Both the position numbers and the translations under genes were made by a program. Under the pieces are notes generated by a model, which saw only the letters and a program-made list of their open reading frames with translations, was not told where the DNA came from and did no database searches. This document shows positions 26,570 to 35,445 of a DNA stretch of 64,000 nt, one piece after another (the stretch's first letter is position 1; each line of letters begins with the position of its first letter). The stretch covers positions 62,001 through 126,000 of the forward strand of contig NZ_JNVM01000033.1 in the NCBI RefSeq assembly GCF_000722545.1, given 5' to 3'. The DNA comes from Paenibacillus tyrphae (GTDB taxonomy: Bacteria; Bacillota; Bacilli; Paenibacillales; NBRC-103111).

Positions 26570-27205
26570 TCAGCTTACTTGAAAGCCGCCTCCATTGCCG
26601 TTGGAACGAACGCGGTCGATCGTGCCCGCGGCGCCGCATGCCGCCAACAACTCGTCATCCTCGTACTGATACAAATTCCAGCCCCCAAACTCCTGTCCGC
26701 TGCTCCATGCGTACGTCTGCCAAACATAGGTTACATCCATGATCCAGTTCGCGATGTAGGTTACGACATCATACTTGCCGTACACGCCAAGCTCCCACTT
26801 GTCGCCGCCATTTGCGGCCGCATGCTGGCGCATGGTCTTCTGTACCCCTTCGAAATAGGCTTCCACTTGTCCGAGCGCCGGGTCTCCCGTATGCGCTTCG
26901 AAGTCGACGGCAAAATAGATCGGGGTCCCGTAGGGCTGGCCGACGTCCGAAGCGCGGGCTATCGCGGCGGAACAATCGTTGATCCCTCGCTCGTACGTAA
27001 AATAATCCGCATAATTGGCTGCATCCTGAAAGACCGCCACGATATACAGCCCGCGGGACGAAATCAGCCCGGCCTCCGTGCGGGTTAAATTTTTCCAATC
27101 GGAGCTGCTGTAATATCGGCCTATAAACGTAATTCCGTTCTGCAGCAAACAATCAAGCGGCTCTGCCGTCGTAAAAGGAGCCGCCCGGTCAATCCCTTCC
27201 CCCAT
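26570..27205 (-). CDS. Glycoside-hydrolase-like protein (DUF1906, Rv2525c type)
   Basis: The 211-residue product has a TIM-barrel-like order typical of DUF1906: GIDRAAPFT, FIGRYYSSSDWKNLT, YIVAVFQD, PIYFAVDFEAH, LGVYGKYDVV, VWQTYAWS and WNLYQYEDDE. Relatives are thought to act on peptidoglycan or other glycans; the Asp/Glu of AVDFEAH are candidate catalytic residues. There is no signal peptide, so it may be cytosolic, spore-associated or phage-derived. GGGAGGTG precedes ATG 27205; the frame extends 17 codons upstream without a better site. Confidence 0.8.
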   Translation of the reverse strand: MGEGIDRAAPFTTAEPLDCLLQNGITFIGRYYSSSDWKNLTRTEAGLISSRGLYIVAVFQDAANYADYFTYERGINDCSAAIARASDVGQPYGTPIYFAVDFEAHTGDPALGQVEAYFEGVQKTMRQHAAANGGDKWELGVYGKYDVVTYIANWIMDVTYVWQTYAWSSGQEFGGWNLYQYEDDELLAACGAAGTIDRVRSNGNGGGFQVS

Positions 27206-27260
27206 AGCCACACCTCCCGCAAAAATCGCATCGTTCTTGTACAGGTTATGCCGCAAGAGG

Positions 27261-27300
27261 AAAAGAGAACCGGATGCATGCCGCCCGGTTCTCTAAAAAA
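27261..27300 (-). terminator. Terminator of the Pro/Thr-rich lipoprotein gene
   Basis: AGAGAACCGG pairs with CCGGTTCTCT and is followed on the minus strand by TTTTCC. On the plus strand an AAAAAA flank suggests that it also works there. Confidence 0.7.
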
Positions 27301-27321
27301 GGCTATCGTTTGCCGTTTCGC

Positions 27322-27942
27322 TTACTTCAAGTTCGCAAGCGATTCGGCTACGGTTTGCAGGTCCGCTTGGGACAGCTTGTCCGAGCTAAGCGCAATATAA
27401 GTCTTGTCCAGCTTCAAATGCAAGGTCGCTTGGCCGCCGGCCGTAATCCATTGGCCCGTTCCGTTGTTGAGCTTTACTTCCTGCTTCGATTCCACCTTGC
27501 CGCTCGGCTTGATCTCTTCCGGCGATTCCATGATCGTCATCTTGTAATATTTCAGCGTCAGCAGCTTGGCGCTGGTACCCATCTGATCGATCTTATCGTC
27601 CGAGGCTCCCCGCTCCGGCAAATAATACGTCGGAACGCTGGCGGTTTTGGCCGTCGTGGCGACGGTCGTCCGCTCCAATTCGCTGTATTGAAGCTGCCCC
27701 ATCTTGATAGGAGCTTCTTCCGGCGGTTTGGCCGCCTCTCCACCCTGACCCGGCGTCGTCTGTCCGGCTTGGCCTGGCGGGGTCGTTTGCCCCGGTGGAG
27801 TCGTCTGCTCCGTCGGAGCGGGCTCCGGGGTTTTCGGCGGCTGGGCCGCCTCTTTCTTGCAAGCTGTCAGCGTCACCGTGAGAATCAGTGCGGACAACAG
27901 AGCCGCCGTTCTCATCCAATGTGCGTGTTTTTTTGTTTTCAT
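27322..27942 (-). CDS. Lipoprotein with Pro/Thr/Gln-rich linker, unknown function
   Basis: The product is 206 residues. The signal peptide ends in a lipobox (LTVTLTACKK, Cys at about 28). Residues about 35-75 form a low-complexity linker of TTPPGQ-like repeats. The C-terminal 125 residues form a single beta-rich domain (LTLKYYKMTIMESPEEI ... LNNGTGQWITAGGQ). ATG 27942 starts 2 nt after the stop of the Ger(x)C-like gene, and its GGAGGTG ribosome site lies within the end of that gene, so translation is coupled. I do not recognise the family; the layout says it is tethered to the outer face of the membrane. Confidence 0.75.
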   Translation of the reverse strand: MKTKKHAHWMRTAALLSALILTVTLTACKKEAAQPPKTPEPAPTEQTTPPGQTTPPGQAGQTTPGQGGEAAKPPEEAPIKMGQLQYSELERTTVATTAKTASVPTYYLPERGASDDKIDQMGTSAKLLTLKYYKMTIMESPEEIKPSGKVESKQEVKLNNGTGQWITAGGQATLHLKLDKTYIALSSDKLSQADLQTVAESLANLK

Positions 27943-27944
27943 CG

Positions 27945-29021
27945 TCAAGCACCTCCGTCGAATGTAACCCTAACCTGCAGATCGATTCGGGCGCGGGTGA
28001 GAGCGTCACGCCAGCGGTCCTGGTTCCACACGCCAGGATATTGCTGCCGTACGGACTCCCCCAAGCGCAGCGGATCGGAGCGCAGGCCTTGAAGCAACCG
28101 GATCAATTCCGTTCCTTGCCGCTGCAGGTTCGATGCCCAACTATCGGCGGTAACGGATGGTCCGCCGGGCGAAGCCGCCACCCGCATCACAATGTTCAGC
28201 CGGGGCTGCTTCAAATCGCCGTTGCTCGCAATTTCAGCCCGGCAAGTAATATTACGCAGCAGCGGGGAATCGGTAGCAAAAGGCGTCTCTTCCGAAGACC
28301 ATTCGAGCTTCGGCAGACCGTACCCCCCCATCATGCAAGCGAGCAGATTGCTTTGGGACGAGGTCAACTCGGCCACAAGCTCCTGTTTCTTAAACAAAAG
28401 TGCCCGGGTTGAAACACCCGATTGGCTGGGAATATTGTCCATTGTGGCCGGACCTGCGGACAAGTAAGGCAGAACCACATCGTCCTCGTACGCGCTCCCT
28501 GCGAAGCGGAGCGGGTCTGCGGTCCAGCCTCCTTCCCGGAGCCGCGCAATGCCGCCGTTCATCGTTTCCGGGCTGCTGACGAACCGTTCGGCCGTCCCTT
28601 CCACCACCGCCACTAGCGGTCTGCGGCCCTGCTTCACGCCGAGCATCCGGATCTGCCTCGTCCACGAGGCGGGGAAGCCGTGCGAACGCGCCCAAGCATC
28701 GCCGATCGCCACAAGCTCCGGCGGCCGGTGCCGCTCCCATCGGTAAGCCGCAGCCTGGAACGAAACAAACGACTGCATCCGCGGACCGGTAATGGAGTAA
28801 GGCTGCAGCGAGCGGCCGGACGCGGGCGGGCCATAGCCTGTCGTTACGCGAAGGCCGCCGGGGCCTTCATCAATCCCTGCAGCCACGAGCCTCGCTTCCT
28901 CCGCTTGCAATGCGCGAGGCTCCGCAGCCGTCAAGCGGGCGCACCCTGCGACGGGCAGCAAGCAAGCCGCCGTAAGCAGCAGCGATACCGCTCGGTTTAT
29001 GAAGATTCGTTCTATGTTCAA
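27945..29021 (-). CDS. Ger(x)C-like germination lipoprotein, divergent
   Basis: The product is 358 residues with a signal peptide and lipobox (LLPVAGCARL). The overall length, the SWASNLQRQGTELIRLL segment and the ending DALTRARIDLQVRVTF resemble the C subunit of spore germinant receptors (GerAC/GerBC), whose domains end in a similar W...F..A.I.V.V pattern. Sequence conservation is weak, so this is a tentative call. Unusually, no GerA- or GerB-type subunit gene is beside it. The start codon is TTG with GGAGGCGG upstream. It forms a coupled pair with the downstream lipoprotein gene. Confidence 0.5.
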   Translation of the reverse strand: MNIERIFINRAVSLLLTAACLLPVAGCARLTAAEPRALQAEEARLVAAGIDEGPGGLRVTTGYGPPASGRSLQPYSITGPRMQSFVSFQAAAYRWERHRPPELVAIGDAWARSHGFPASWTRQIRMLGVKQGRRPLVAVVEGTAERFVSSPETMNGGIARLREGGWTADPLRFAGSAYEDDVVLPYLSAGPATMDNIPSQSGVSTRALLFKKQELVAELTSSQSNLLACMMGGYGLPKLEWSSEETPFATDSPLLRNITCRAEIASNGDLKQPRLNIVMRVAASPGGPSVTADSWASNLQRQGTELIRLLQGLRSDPLRLGESVRQQYPGVWNQDRWRDALTRARIDLQVRVTFDGGA

Positions 29022-29228
29022 GGGAAGCCGCCTCCATATTAAAAAAATAGTCCGACAACCGTTACGAAAAACACGCTACAGATCATCTACTATTTCCCAA
29101 TTCCTCCCTTTTTATTCCAGAACTTACTCATCGCACCCTGGCCACGCGAAAAAGCGGCAAGCCCCGTTTGATGGACGGAACCATGCCGCACACAGCCGGT
29201 CGGTCGAAACCGGCGGATTGGAATAGCA

Positions 29229-30224
29229 CTACGCTTGCCGGTAATACACAAGCCCCTCGCGCGCGTTTACGGTCAGCTTGCCGGCTTCGCGCAGCCAGAT
29301 CAGGTGCGCTATCGTTTCCGACAGCGCAAAGCGCAGCTGGTGCAGGCTGAGCCGCTCCCCGAAGGTCGCCCGGCATACGTGATACGCCGTGGCCGGCTCC
29401 GCAAGCTTCGACCGCATCGCCTCCAGACGCTCCGCATGATGGGCGATCAGCTCGTCGGCCCGCTGCTGCAGATGGCCGAAAGGCTCCCGGTGACCGGGAA
29501 ACGCGAGCCGCACCTCATATCGGCGAATCGCTTCCAGACTGGCCAAGTAGCTGGCAAGCGGGTTCTCGTCGATCCCTCCGGGCAAGTAGCTAACGTTCGG
29601 GGAGATTTGCGGAAGCACGTGATCCCCGCAAAACATGACAGCCGTCTCCGCGCGGTAAAAGCACAAATGCCCTGCGGCATGTCCCGGCGTCTCGATCGCT
29701 TCGTATTCCTCACGGCCGAGCCTTACACGCTCCCCGGCTTCCACGACAGTGACCTTCGGCTGCGGCGAAACGGACGCGACAAAGCCTTGCATATGCTCCT
29801 CCATCTGCTGCGCCAGCTCCTCCGGCATTCCTTCCCGTCGGAATAGCGCAAGCATCCGCTGCGTCATCGGCTGCCCGTCTCCCCAGAGCAAGCGCGTCTG
29901 TTCAAGTCCGCTCCGCGACATCAGCACAGGCGCGCCGGTGCGCTCTTGAAACCATCCCGCCAGCCCATAGTGGTCCGGGTGATGGTGCGTCAGCACGATG
30001 CGGTCGATGTCGGAGTAGCCGAGCCCAAGCTCCGCAAGCGCCGACGCCCAGACAGCTTCGGCCGCCTCCGTCCGCAGCCCCGGGTCGATCAACGTCCAGC
30101 CGCTCTCCCCCGGCAGCAAATAGCTGTTCACCCAGCGCAGCGGAAACGGCAGGGGCACCTTGATCTGAAGCACGTCGCCGTGCTTCGTCACGCTCCCTTG
30201 GCGGCTTGATGGCGATCCGTCCAT
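29229..30224 (-). CDS. MBL-fold metallo-hydrolase
   Basis: The 331-residue product has all metallo-beta-lactamase fold ligands: HHHPDH (about residue 78-83), the His in TPGHAAGHL, Asp in FCGDHVLP and His in FPGHREP. A C-terminal helical winged-helix-like region (RLSLHQLRFALSETIAHLIWLREAG) resembles the LACTB2-type C domain, which is often found in thiolesterase or nuclease relatives. ATG 30224 has GGAGGG upstream and begins 1 nt after the methyltransferase stop codon, so they are coupled. The substrate is unknown. Confidence 0.88.
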   Translation of the reverse strand: MDGSPSSRQGSVTKHGDVLQIKVPLPFPLRWVNSYLLPGESGWTLIDPGLRTEAAEAVWASALAELGLGYSDIDRIVLTHHHPDHYGLAGWFQERTGAPVLMSRSGLEQTRLLWGDGQPMTQRMLALFRREGMPEELAQQMEEHMQGFVASVSPQPKVTVVEAGERVRLGREEYEAIETPGHAAGHLCFYRAETAVMFCGDHVLPQISPNVSYLPGGIDENPLASYLASLEAIRRYEVRLAFPGHREPFGHLQQRADELIAHHAERLEAMRSKLAEPATAYHVCRATFGERLSLHQLRFALSETIAHLIWLREAGKLTVNAREGLVYYRQA

Positions 30225-30225
30225 A

Positions 30226-30963
30226 TTATGCGTCCCTCCTGCCGACAAAGATCATTCGTTTCGATCGGTCAGGCTCGTAAGCCGAAGCGTCGTAATCGCC
30301 GTAAATGGCGTCGATTTTCAGCCCGGCCAGCTCCAGCATGTCCAGAAAACGCTCCTGTCCGATCAGCTTCACCTGCTCCTCGTAGACCCGCTCGCCCGAT
30401 CCGCTTCCGTCCTGCAGCACGATCGTTTTGCGCACGAATCCGTCCTCGATCCGGCGCTTCTCATCGATATGGATTCCTTCGACGGTTCTAACCGAGTGCG
30501 GTATCAAATGCGCCGCCACATAGGCCGGATTCAAATAATCGATAATGAACCGCCCACCCGGGGCGAGCAGACGGTACATTTCCCGCAGCACCTGCTCGTT
30601 GTCCCGATCGCCGGAAAAATAACCGAACGACGTAAACAAATTGACGACAGCATCGAACTGATCGGTTATCGGCACGTTGCGCATATCCCCGTGGACCCAG
30701 CGCACTTCGCCTGCGGTATCCAGCTTTCTCGCTTCCGCCAGCAGCACCTCCGACAAGTCCATCCCGGTGACCCGAAACCCGAATCCGTTCAGCGCCATCG
30801 AATGCCGCCCCATGCCACAGCACAGGTCAAGGACCTCCGCTCCCTCGGGCAGCTCCAGCCATTCCATCATCCGGCGCACTTCCTCATAAGCGCCCTGCAT
30901 ATCGCGATGCTTGTAGACGAGCAGATAATCCCGTCCAAAGCTTTTTTCGAACCATTCGGTCAT
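30226..30963 (-). CDS. Class I SAM-dependent methyltransferase
   Basis: The 245-residue cytosolic enzyme has the SAM-binding motif I VLDLCCGMGRHS, the acidic motif II GMDLSEV, the motif HGDMRNVP and motif IV NLFTSFGYF. The last third (ERFLDMLELAGLKIDAIYGDYD) is typical of small-molecule methyltransferases, but the acceptor cannot be read from the sequence. AGAAGGG precedes ATG 30963. It is first in a two-gene unit with the MBL hydrolase. Confidence 0.88.
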   Translation of the reverse strand: MTEWFEKSFGRDYLLVYKHRDMQGAYEEVRRMMEWLELPEGAEVLDLCCGMGRHSMALNGFGFRVTGMDLSEVLLAEARKLDTAGEVRWVHGDMRNVPITDQFDAVVNLFTSFGYFSGDRDNEQVLREMYRLLAPGGRFIIDYLNPAYVAAHLIPHSVRTVEGIHIDEKRRIEDGFVRKTIVLQDGSGSGERVYEEQVKLIGQERFLDMLELAGLKIDAIYGDYDASAYEPDRSKRMIFVGRRDA

Positions 30964-31175
30964 TTCACTTTCGTCCCTTCTATCCCAGCTTTCCTGGACA
31001 AACTAAGCCCTATTTTACCAGAAGGTCCCGCCTGAACGCACGTTTTTGTTCGAATCTGCCGTCCGCGCTGAAGTCGGACTTCATTTTTCTCAAGGAAGGA
31101 TAGCGGGCCGCCGGGGACTGTAGTATAATTAACGGTTGAAAAAGAAAGAGACCCTTCTGGCAACGGAGGAAAAAG

Positions 31176-32384
31176 ATGACAACCGCCATTGAACAGCGCA
31201 TTGCCGGACGCAAGCATAAAGAAATTTTCGAGCAGATCCGCAAACAGGGGACGGTCTCCAAGATCGATCTGCTGGAGAAAAGCGGGCTGACGGGCAGTAC
31301 CTTAACCCGGACGCTAGAGGAATTAACGGCCCAAGGGGTTATTGCGGAGGCCGGCTTCGGCGAATCGACCGGAGGGCGCAGGCCGATTTTATTTACGGTA
31401 AATCCCGATTATGCCTATGTGTTCGGATTGGATATATCGCGGATGTATTCCAAGCTCATTCTGTTCGACCTGCAGCTGAACAAGCTGGACAGCAAGCGCT
31501 GGGTCATGACGGAGGACGTCACTCCCGAGGTGCTGCTCGAAGAGATCGTGGCCGAGTCCCGCGCCATGCTGGAGCGCCGCTCTCTTTCGGCCGACAAGGT
31601 GCTCGGGATGGGCATCGGGGCCGTCGGGCCGCTGGACCGGGCCTCCGGCATGCTGCTGGAGCCGCTCCATTTCGCCGCCTCCGGCTGGAAAAATGTCAGC
31701 GTCACCGGCTTCCTGGAAAGCCGCCTTGGCTTTCCGGTTCTGCTTGATAACGGAGCCAATACGGCGCTCATCGGCGAATCGTGGTCGGACCGGGAGCGCG
31801 ATTACCGCCATTTGCTGTACGTTCACGTCGGCGTCGGCTTGCGTTCGGCCATGATGACGAACGGGCAGGTCGTCTACGGGGCGGTGGATATGGAAGGGTC
31901 GATCGGCCAAATGATCATCCAAACGGACGGCCCCCGCCTGTGGAATCAAGGCAACTTCGGCGCGCTCGAATCGTACGCTTCCATTCATGCGCTGGAGCAG
32001 CAAGCGCAGGCCCGGCTCAAGCAAGGCCGCGACAGCCTGCTGCTCCTGCTGGAACCCAACCCGGAGAAGATCGGCTTCGCCCATCTCCAGCAGGCGCTGC
32101 AGGCCGGCGATCCGCTGACGGCCGAGCTGTTTACGCAGGCCGCCACCTATTTCGGCATCGGGCTGTCCAACCTGCTTAACATTTTGCATCCGGAGAAGGT
32201 CATTCTGGGCGGTGCCTTGATCGGCGGCCATGTCGGTTTCTTCCATACCGCGACGCGCGTCGCGATTCAAAGAACGTACTATTATCCCAAATATCAGGTT
32301 GTGTTCAGCCAAGGCACGCTCGGCGAAGAGGCGCTCGCCACCGGGGCGGCGCTGCTGATCGTGAATAAGCTGAGCTCAGTATAA
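31176..32384 (+). CDS. ROK-family transcriptional regulator (NagC/XylR type)
   Basis: The 402-residue product has an N-terminal winged helix-turn-helix (about 15-65; GTVSKIDLLEKSGLTGSTLTR) and a C-terminal ROK sugar-kinase-like domain. It lacks two features of ROK kinases. The zinc-binding CxCGxxGC stretch is replaced by LWNQGNFGALE, and the catalytic ND.N is replaced by DNGANTA, with Gly where the catalytic Asp should be. It should therefore be a pure sugar-sensing DNA-binding protein. GGAGG precedes ATG 31176. No sugar operon is adjacent on its 3' side, where 670 nt of gene-free sequence follow. Confidence 0.9.
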   Translation: MTTAIEQRIAGRKHKEIFEQIRKQGTVSKIDLLEKSGLTGSTLTRTLEELTAQGVIAEAGFGESTGGRRPILFTVNPDYAYVFGLDISRMYSKLILFDLQLNKLDSKRWVMTEDVTPEVLLEEIVAESRAMLERRSLSADKVLGMGIGAVGPLDRASGMLLEPLHFAASGWKNVSVTGFLESRLGFPVLLDNGANTALIGESWSDRERDYRHLLYVHVGVGLRSAMMTNGQVVYGAVDMEGSIGQMIIQTDGPRLWNQGNFGALESYASIHALEQQAQARLKQGRDSLLLLLEPNPEKIGFAHLQQALQAGDPLTAELFTQAATYFGIGLSNLLNILHPEKVILGGALIGGHVGFFHTATRVAIQRTYYYPKYQVVFSQGTLGEEALATGAALLIVNKLSSV

Positions 32385-33013
32385 TCGGGCGGGGCCAGGT
32401 ACGGGAGTCGGGCACGGAAGGTGGGGTACGTAGCGGAGTGCCGATGGCAAGGTGTCAGGAGCCGCGAGCCGGGGACTAGGGAGCAGGTACCGATGGGGTC
32501 GCCGGGGGTCGCCGGCGAGATACCGACGACAAAGTACTGGCGATCAAGTACCGGTGTCCAAATGCTGGCGACCAGACGCTGGACAGCCAAGAGCGGATGC
32601 CTGAGACTTTCACCAAAATTTAGCAGAACTACACATACCCTATGCCACCGGAAATAGCCCGGCATTTCAAAATAGCGAATCTGTCGTGCGTTAACAGCCC
32701 CATTTTGGGGGATATGAATACTTTTCGACACGATTAGAGCACCTGGGTTCCGCTATCACCGATGCAACGTTTAAAATCCCCGCTTAATGCACCTCACCCG
32801 GTTACACTGACACAAGCGATGACTCATAATAACCTGCACCGGCGCAAAATGGTTTCTCCTACCGACAGCCCCCCATTTTATCATCTTGGAATGATCATAC
32901 GTCCCTGTCCCTCTGTTCACTCTCCCGTCCAGCCGTCACTCGCCTCGTCTTTACTCAACTCTCCCCCTGCCTATCGTCTCGTCGCTTCGTCTCCTGCCCT
33001 CAACGGACATATC
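32385..33013. other. Gene-free interval
   Basis: I see no credible gene in this 630-nt interval: short frames lack ribosome sites and read as low-complexity. The left half is GC-rich with degenerate GGTAC/GGCGA-type repeats; the right half is pyrimidine-rich (CTC, CCC and TCG runs). It may be decayed sequence. Confidence 0.6.
32519..32588. repeat. Five imperfect 14-nt tandem repeats
   Basis: Units: GATACCGACGACAA, AGTACTGGCGATCA, AGTACCGGTGTCCA, AATGCTGGCGACCA and GACGCTGGACAGCC. The consensus is about AGTACTGGCGACCA. There are no spacers, so this is not a CRISPR array. Confidence 0.55.
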
Positions 33014-33044
33014 AAAAAAGCGCCCCCGCTATGAGGGACGCCTA
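33014..33044 (-). terminator. Terminator of the DGQHR operon
   Basis: On the minus strand GCGTCCC pairs with GGGGCGC (one G-U pair), followed by TTTTTTGATA, 27 nt past the stop codon. Confidence 0.7.
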
Positions 33045-33070
33045 ATTTTATGTTTCCACTTCAAACTGCC

Positions 33071-34243
33071 TTAAGCCGACTCTTCGCCTTCCTCGGCCGT
33101 ATCGCCGTGCAGCTCTTGGAACAGCTGAACGAGCTTGCCGTGCTTGCGCAGCGATTTTTCGTGAATCAGGTTCAGCTTGCCGTTGTCCAGTACTCCGAAG
33201 CGCTCGATCAACTGCTCGTTCTCGTGCGTCCAATCGAAGCCTTCGAAGATATTCAGACAGTTGGTCCAGTTCTTCGTATACTTGCCGTCCGTGAACAAAT
33301 GACGGTGTGCATACAGCGCGACGCTTTCCTGCATGGCGCGGGACGCCGAAGTGTACTGCGGCACCCCCGGCTGCTCCGGCATGAGAGGAATCAGCGTGCT
33401 GTAGAACTGGTGCAAAATCTCGATGTACGTGGACGGGTCCTGCTTGATTCGGCGCGCCAGCTCGTAGGACGGCTGCATTTTGCCGGTAAACAGCATCGTC
33501 GCGGTCGAGTACATCCAGCTGAACGACGTAAAGTTTTTGTTGTAAGCGGTCAGGTTGGCCCGACGCTCTACACCCGCGGACTTCAAGAAGACGTTGTGGT
33601 CCACGACCTGCTGAATGACGACGTTGAGCGGATCGATCGAGTCGAACGAATGGCCGAGCTCTTTGCTGACGAGCTGAACCTTGGAGTTGATATCCCCGAA
33701 CAGCTGCTTCTCTTCTTCCTCGCTGAGCCCGATGTAGATTTGCACCGCCAGCTCGCTTTCCATCAGCTCCAGACGGCGGCGTTCCAACTGCTCAACCTGG
33801 CCTTCCAGCTGTTCCAGCTCGCTTGCGATCTCCACATTGTCCGGCGCTTTCCGGTGCTTGATTTTCATGGCGGAAACTTTCTTGTCCAGGCTGCGCGCTT
33901 CTTTGAGCATTTGCTCGTTCACGTAGCCGAGAGCAAGGATGCGGTGCTGGCCGTCCAGAATGCTCAGCTTCGAGCCGGGGCGCAGGTACAGGCCGTTCTG
34001 CACCTTAGCCAAGCTGCTTACGTCGCGCAAGCTTAAGGTGACCGGACCGAAAAAGACGCGGTCGAGCTCGCGCTCCTGCAAATAGTTGGAAATTTTGCGG
34101 CGTTGTCCCCCGCTTAGCTTCCGCTGCACCATCGGATCGATGGTGGTGTAATTAAGCAAATCCTGCACTTGTATCGCAACCGTTGCGAGTCCGAAGCGAT
34201 CGCAAAACGGATGTATGGTCATTTGCAAATTTAAACCGTCCAT
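33071..34243 (-). CDS. DGQHR-domain protein, DndB-like (second gene of pair)
   Basis: The 390-residue product contains LDGQHRILALG near residue 95, the signature of the DGQHR domain shared by DndB (phosphorothioate DNA modification) and DpdB (7-deazapurine DNA modification), a relative of the ParB/sulfiredoxin fold. A charged coiled coil covers about 120-165. The segment LFGDINSKVQLVSKEL corresponds to the conserved DIN motif of DndB. Its ATG shares one base with the stop of the upstream gene (TAATG), and AAGGAGG lies inside that gene. No DndA/C/D/E, Dpt or Dpd genes are nearby. Function unknown; nucleotide-binding or DNA-binding regulation is a guess from the family. Confidence 0.82.
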   Translation of the reverse strand: MDGLNLQMTIHPFCDRFGLATVAIQVQDLLNYTTIDPMVQRKLSGGQRRKISNYLQERELDRVFFGPVTLSLRDVSSLAKVQNGLYLRPGSKLSILDGQHRILALGYVNEQMLKEARSLDKKVSAMKIKHRKAPDNVEIASELEQLEGQVEQLERRRLELMESELAVQIYIGLSEEEEKQLFGDINSKVQLVSKELGHSFDSIDPLNVVIQQVVDHNVFLKSAGVERRANLTAYNKNFTSFSWMYSTATMLFTGKMQPSYELARRIKQDPSTYIEILHQFYSTLIPLMPEQPGVPQYTSASRAMQESVALYAHRHLFTDGKYTKNWTNCLNIFEGFDWTHENEQLIERFGVLDNGKLNLIHEKSLRKHGKLVQLFQELHGDTAEEGEESA

Positions 34244-35418
34244 TAACCGACGTCCTCCTTAGAGCTATCTCCCGGAAAAGCTTGCTGCCCCGTCGAATCA
34301 TCGCGGATCAGGAACATGTGGTGCTCCACGTAAAAATCTTTGACGAACTGATACGCTTTTACGATGCGCGAGCGTCTTGGCAAACGGTCTTTCTCGTCCC
34401 CGCTGTAAATGGCACTCCAGTCGATATGCGGCAAAATTTTGAGCGCGTAATCGAGCGCGTATTTGTTAAACGTGCCGGTTTTCGTCACTTCGTCGTGGAA
34501 GAACATCGCCAGCGCGATCTGCAGGTTTTCCGTCCAGCAGAGCTCGCCCTTTTCCGGCTCCGGCAAATACTTGAGCAGGCTTTCGAAATAGAGCGCCCCC
34601 AGCTTCAAATGCTCTTCGATCTCTTTTTCCTCAAAATAGTACCCGTTGTTGCGCGACGCCGACTTGAGCCGTCCTTCGAACAAGCCGATCAAAATTTCGA
34701 TCAGCAGGTGGTAGGAGAACAAATACTCCGGCCCTTTGCCCCGCTCCGTAAACATGTCGACAGGCAGATTCTTCATCACAGGCGCATCTTCCACAAGCCT
34801 CGAGGCCAGCACATGATAGAATCGGCGCTGCTCGCGGAGAACGGCCAGATTTCCGCCGATTTTGCGCGGAAGCTTGTTGATGTCGGAGAACAGCTGCCGT
34901 TCCTGACGCGCGTTGATGTCCAGGTAGATCATCGTGGACATAGGGAAAGCGTACAGCTTGCTCAGCTTCGCGCTGATTTCTTCCATGCGTTCATACTCCC
35001 GGCGGTCTTTTGCCCGGGCCATTGCGCCCTGCAGTGTTTCCATCAGGCGGCGGAAGGCGGCAAGCCGGTGCTGGCCGTCCACGACGTACAGCTTCTCAAT
35101 CGCCTGCAAACGGTAGACCTGCGCCTGCGCATCATACTCTCCCGCGCCGCGGGCCGAGAGGATGATCCCCGGAAAATAAATGCCTTGTCCGTGATCCAGA
35201 TAGAGCATGATATAGTCCATCATCTTGGACAAGTTTTGTGGAACGATGGAGCGCTGAACCTCCAAATCCACTTCATAGATGGCGAACAGCTTGCTCATCG
35301 GAAGCGTGGTCGAAAGCGTAGTCTGTCCGAACGTCCGGGACATCGCCCCAGGGATTTCGATATACGATGACGCTTTCTGCTCCGCCAGCAGCTCCGACAG
35401 AGATGAAATTTGATCCAT
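34243..35418 (-). CDS. DGQHR-domain protein, DndB-like (first gene of pair)
   Basis: The 391-residue product has VVDGQHRLAAFRRL near residue 105 and IYLDINARQERQLFSDINKLPRKI near 165, matching the order of motifs in the second protein. The two are thus distant paralogues made from adjacent genes, not a split gene. An N-terminal part with SKLFAIYEVDLEVQRSI and PGIILSARG is typical of DndB-like proteins. It has no membrane segment and should be cytosolic. AAGGAGGAAACGGAT precedes ATG 35418. A near-palindrome lies 28-52 nt upstream of the start codon, which fits autoregulation, since some DndB proteins repress their own locus. Confidence 0.82.
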   Translation of the reverse strand: MDQISSLSELLAEQKASSYIEIPGAMSRTFGQTTLSTTLPMSKLFAIYEVDLEVQRSIVPQNLSKMMDYIMLYLDHGQGIYFPGIILSARGAGEYDAQAQVYRLQAIEKLYVVDGQHRLAAFRRLMETLQGAMARAKDRREYERMEEISAKLSKLYAFPMSTMIYLDINARQERQLFSDINKLPRKIGGNLAVLREQRRFYHVLASRLVEDAPVMKNLPVDMFTERGKGPEYLFSYHLLIEILIGLFEGRLKSASRNNGYYFEEKEIEEHLKLGALYFESLLKYLPEPEKGELCWTENLQIALAMFFHDEVTKTGTFNKYALDYALKILPHIDWSAIYSGDEKDRLPRRSRIVKAYQFVKDFYVEHHMFLIRDDSTGQQAFPGDSSKEDVG

Positions 35419-35445
35419 ATCCGTTTCCTCCTTGGCTTACCTCGC

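Noticed and set aside
32519..32588. CRISPR-like array
   Set aside because: The 14-nt units are directly adjacent without spacers and too short; no cas genes are in the window.
32421..32657. 78-codon open frame in the gap after the ROK gene
   Set aside because: No ribosome site and low-complexity translation; the region is better described as degenerate repeats.
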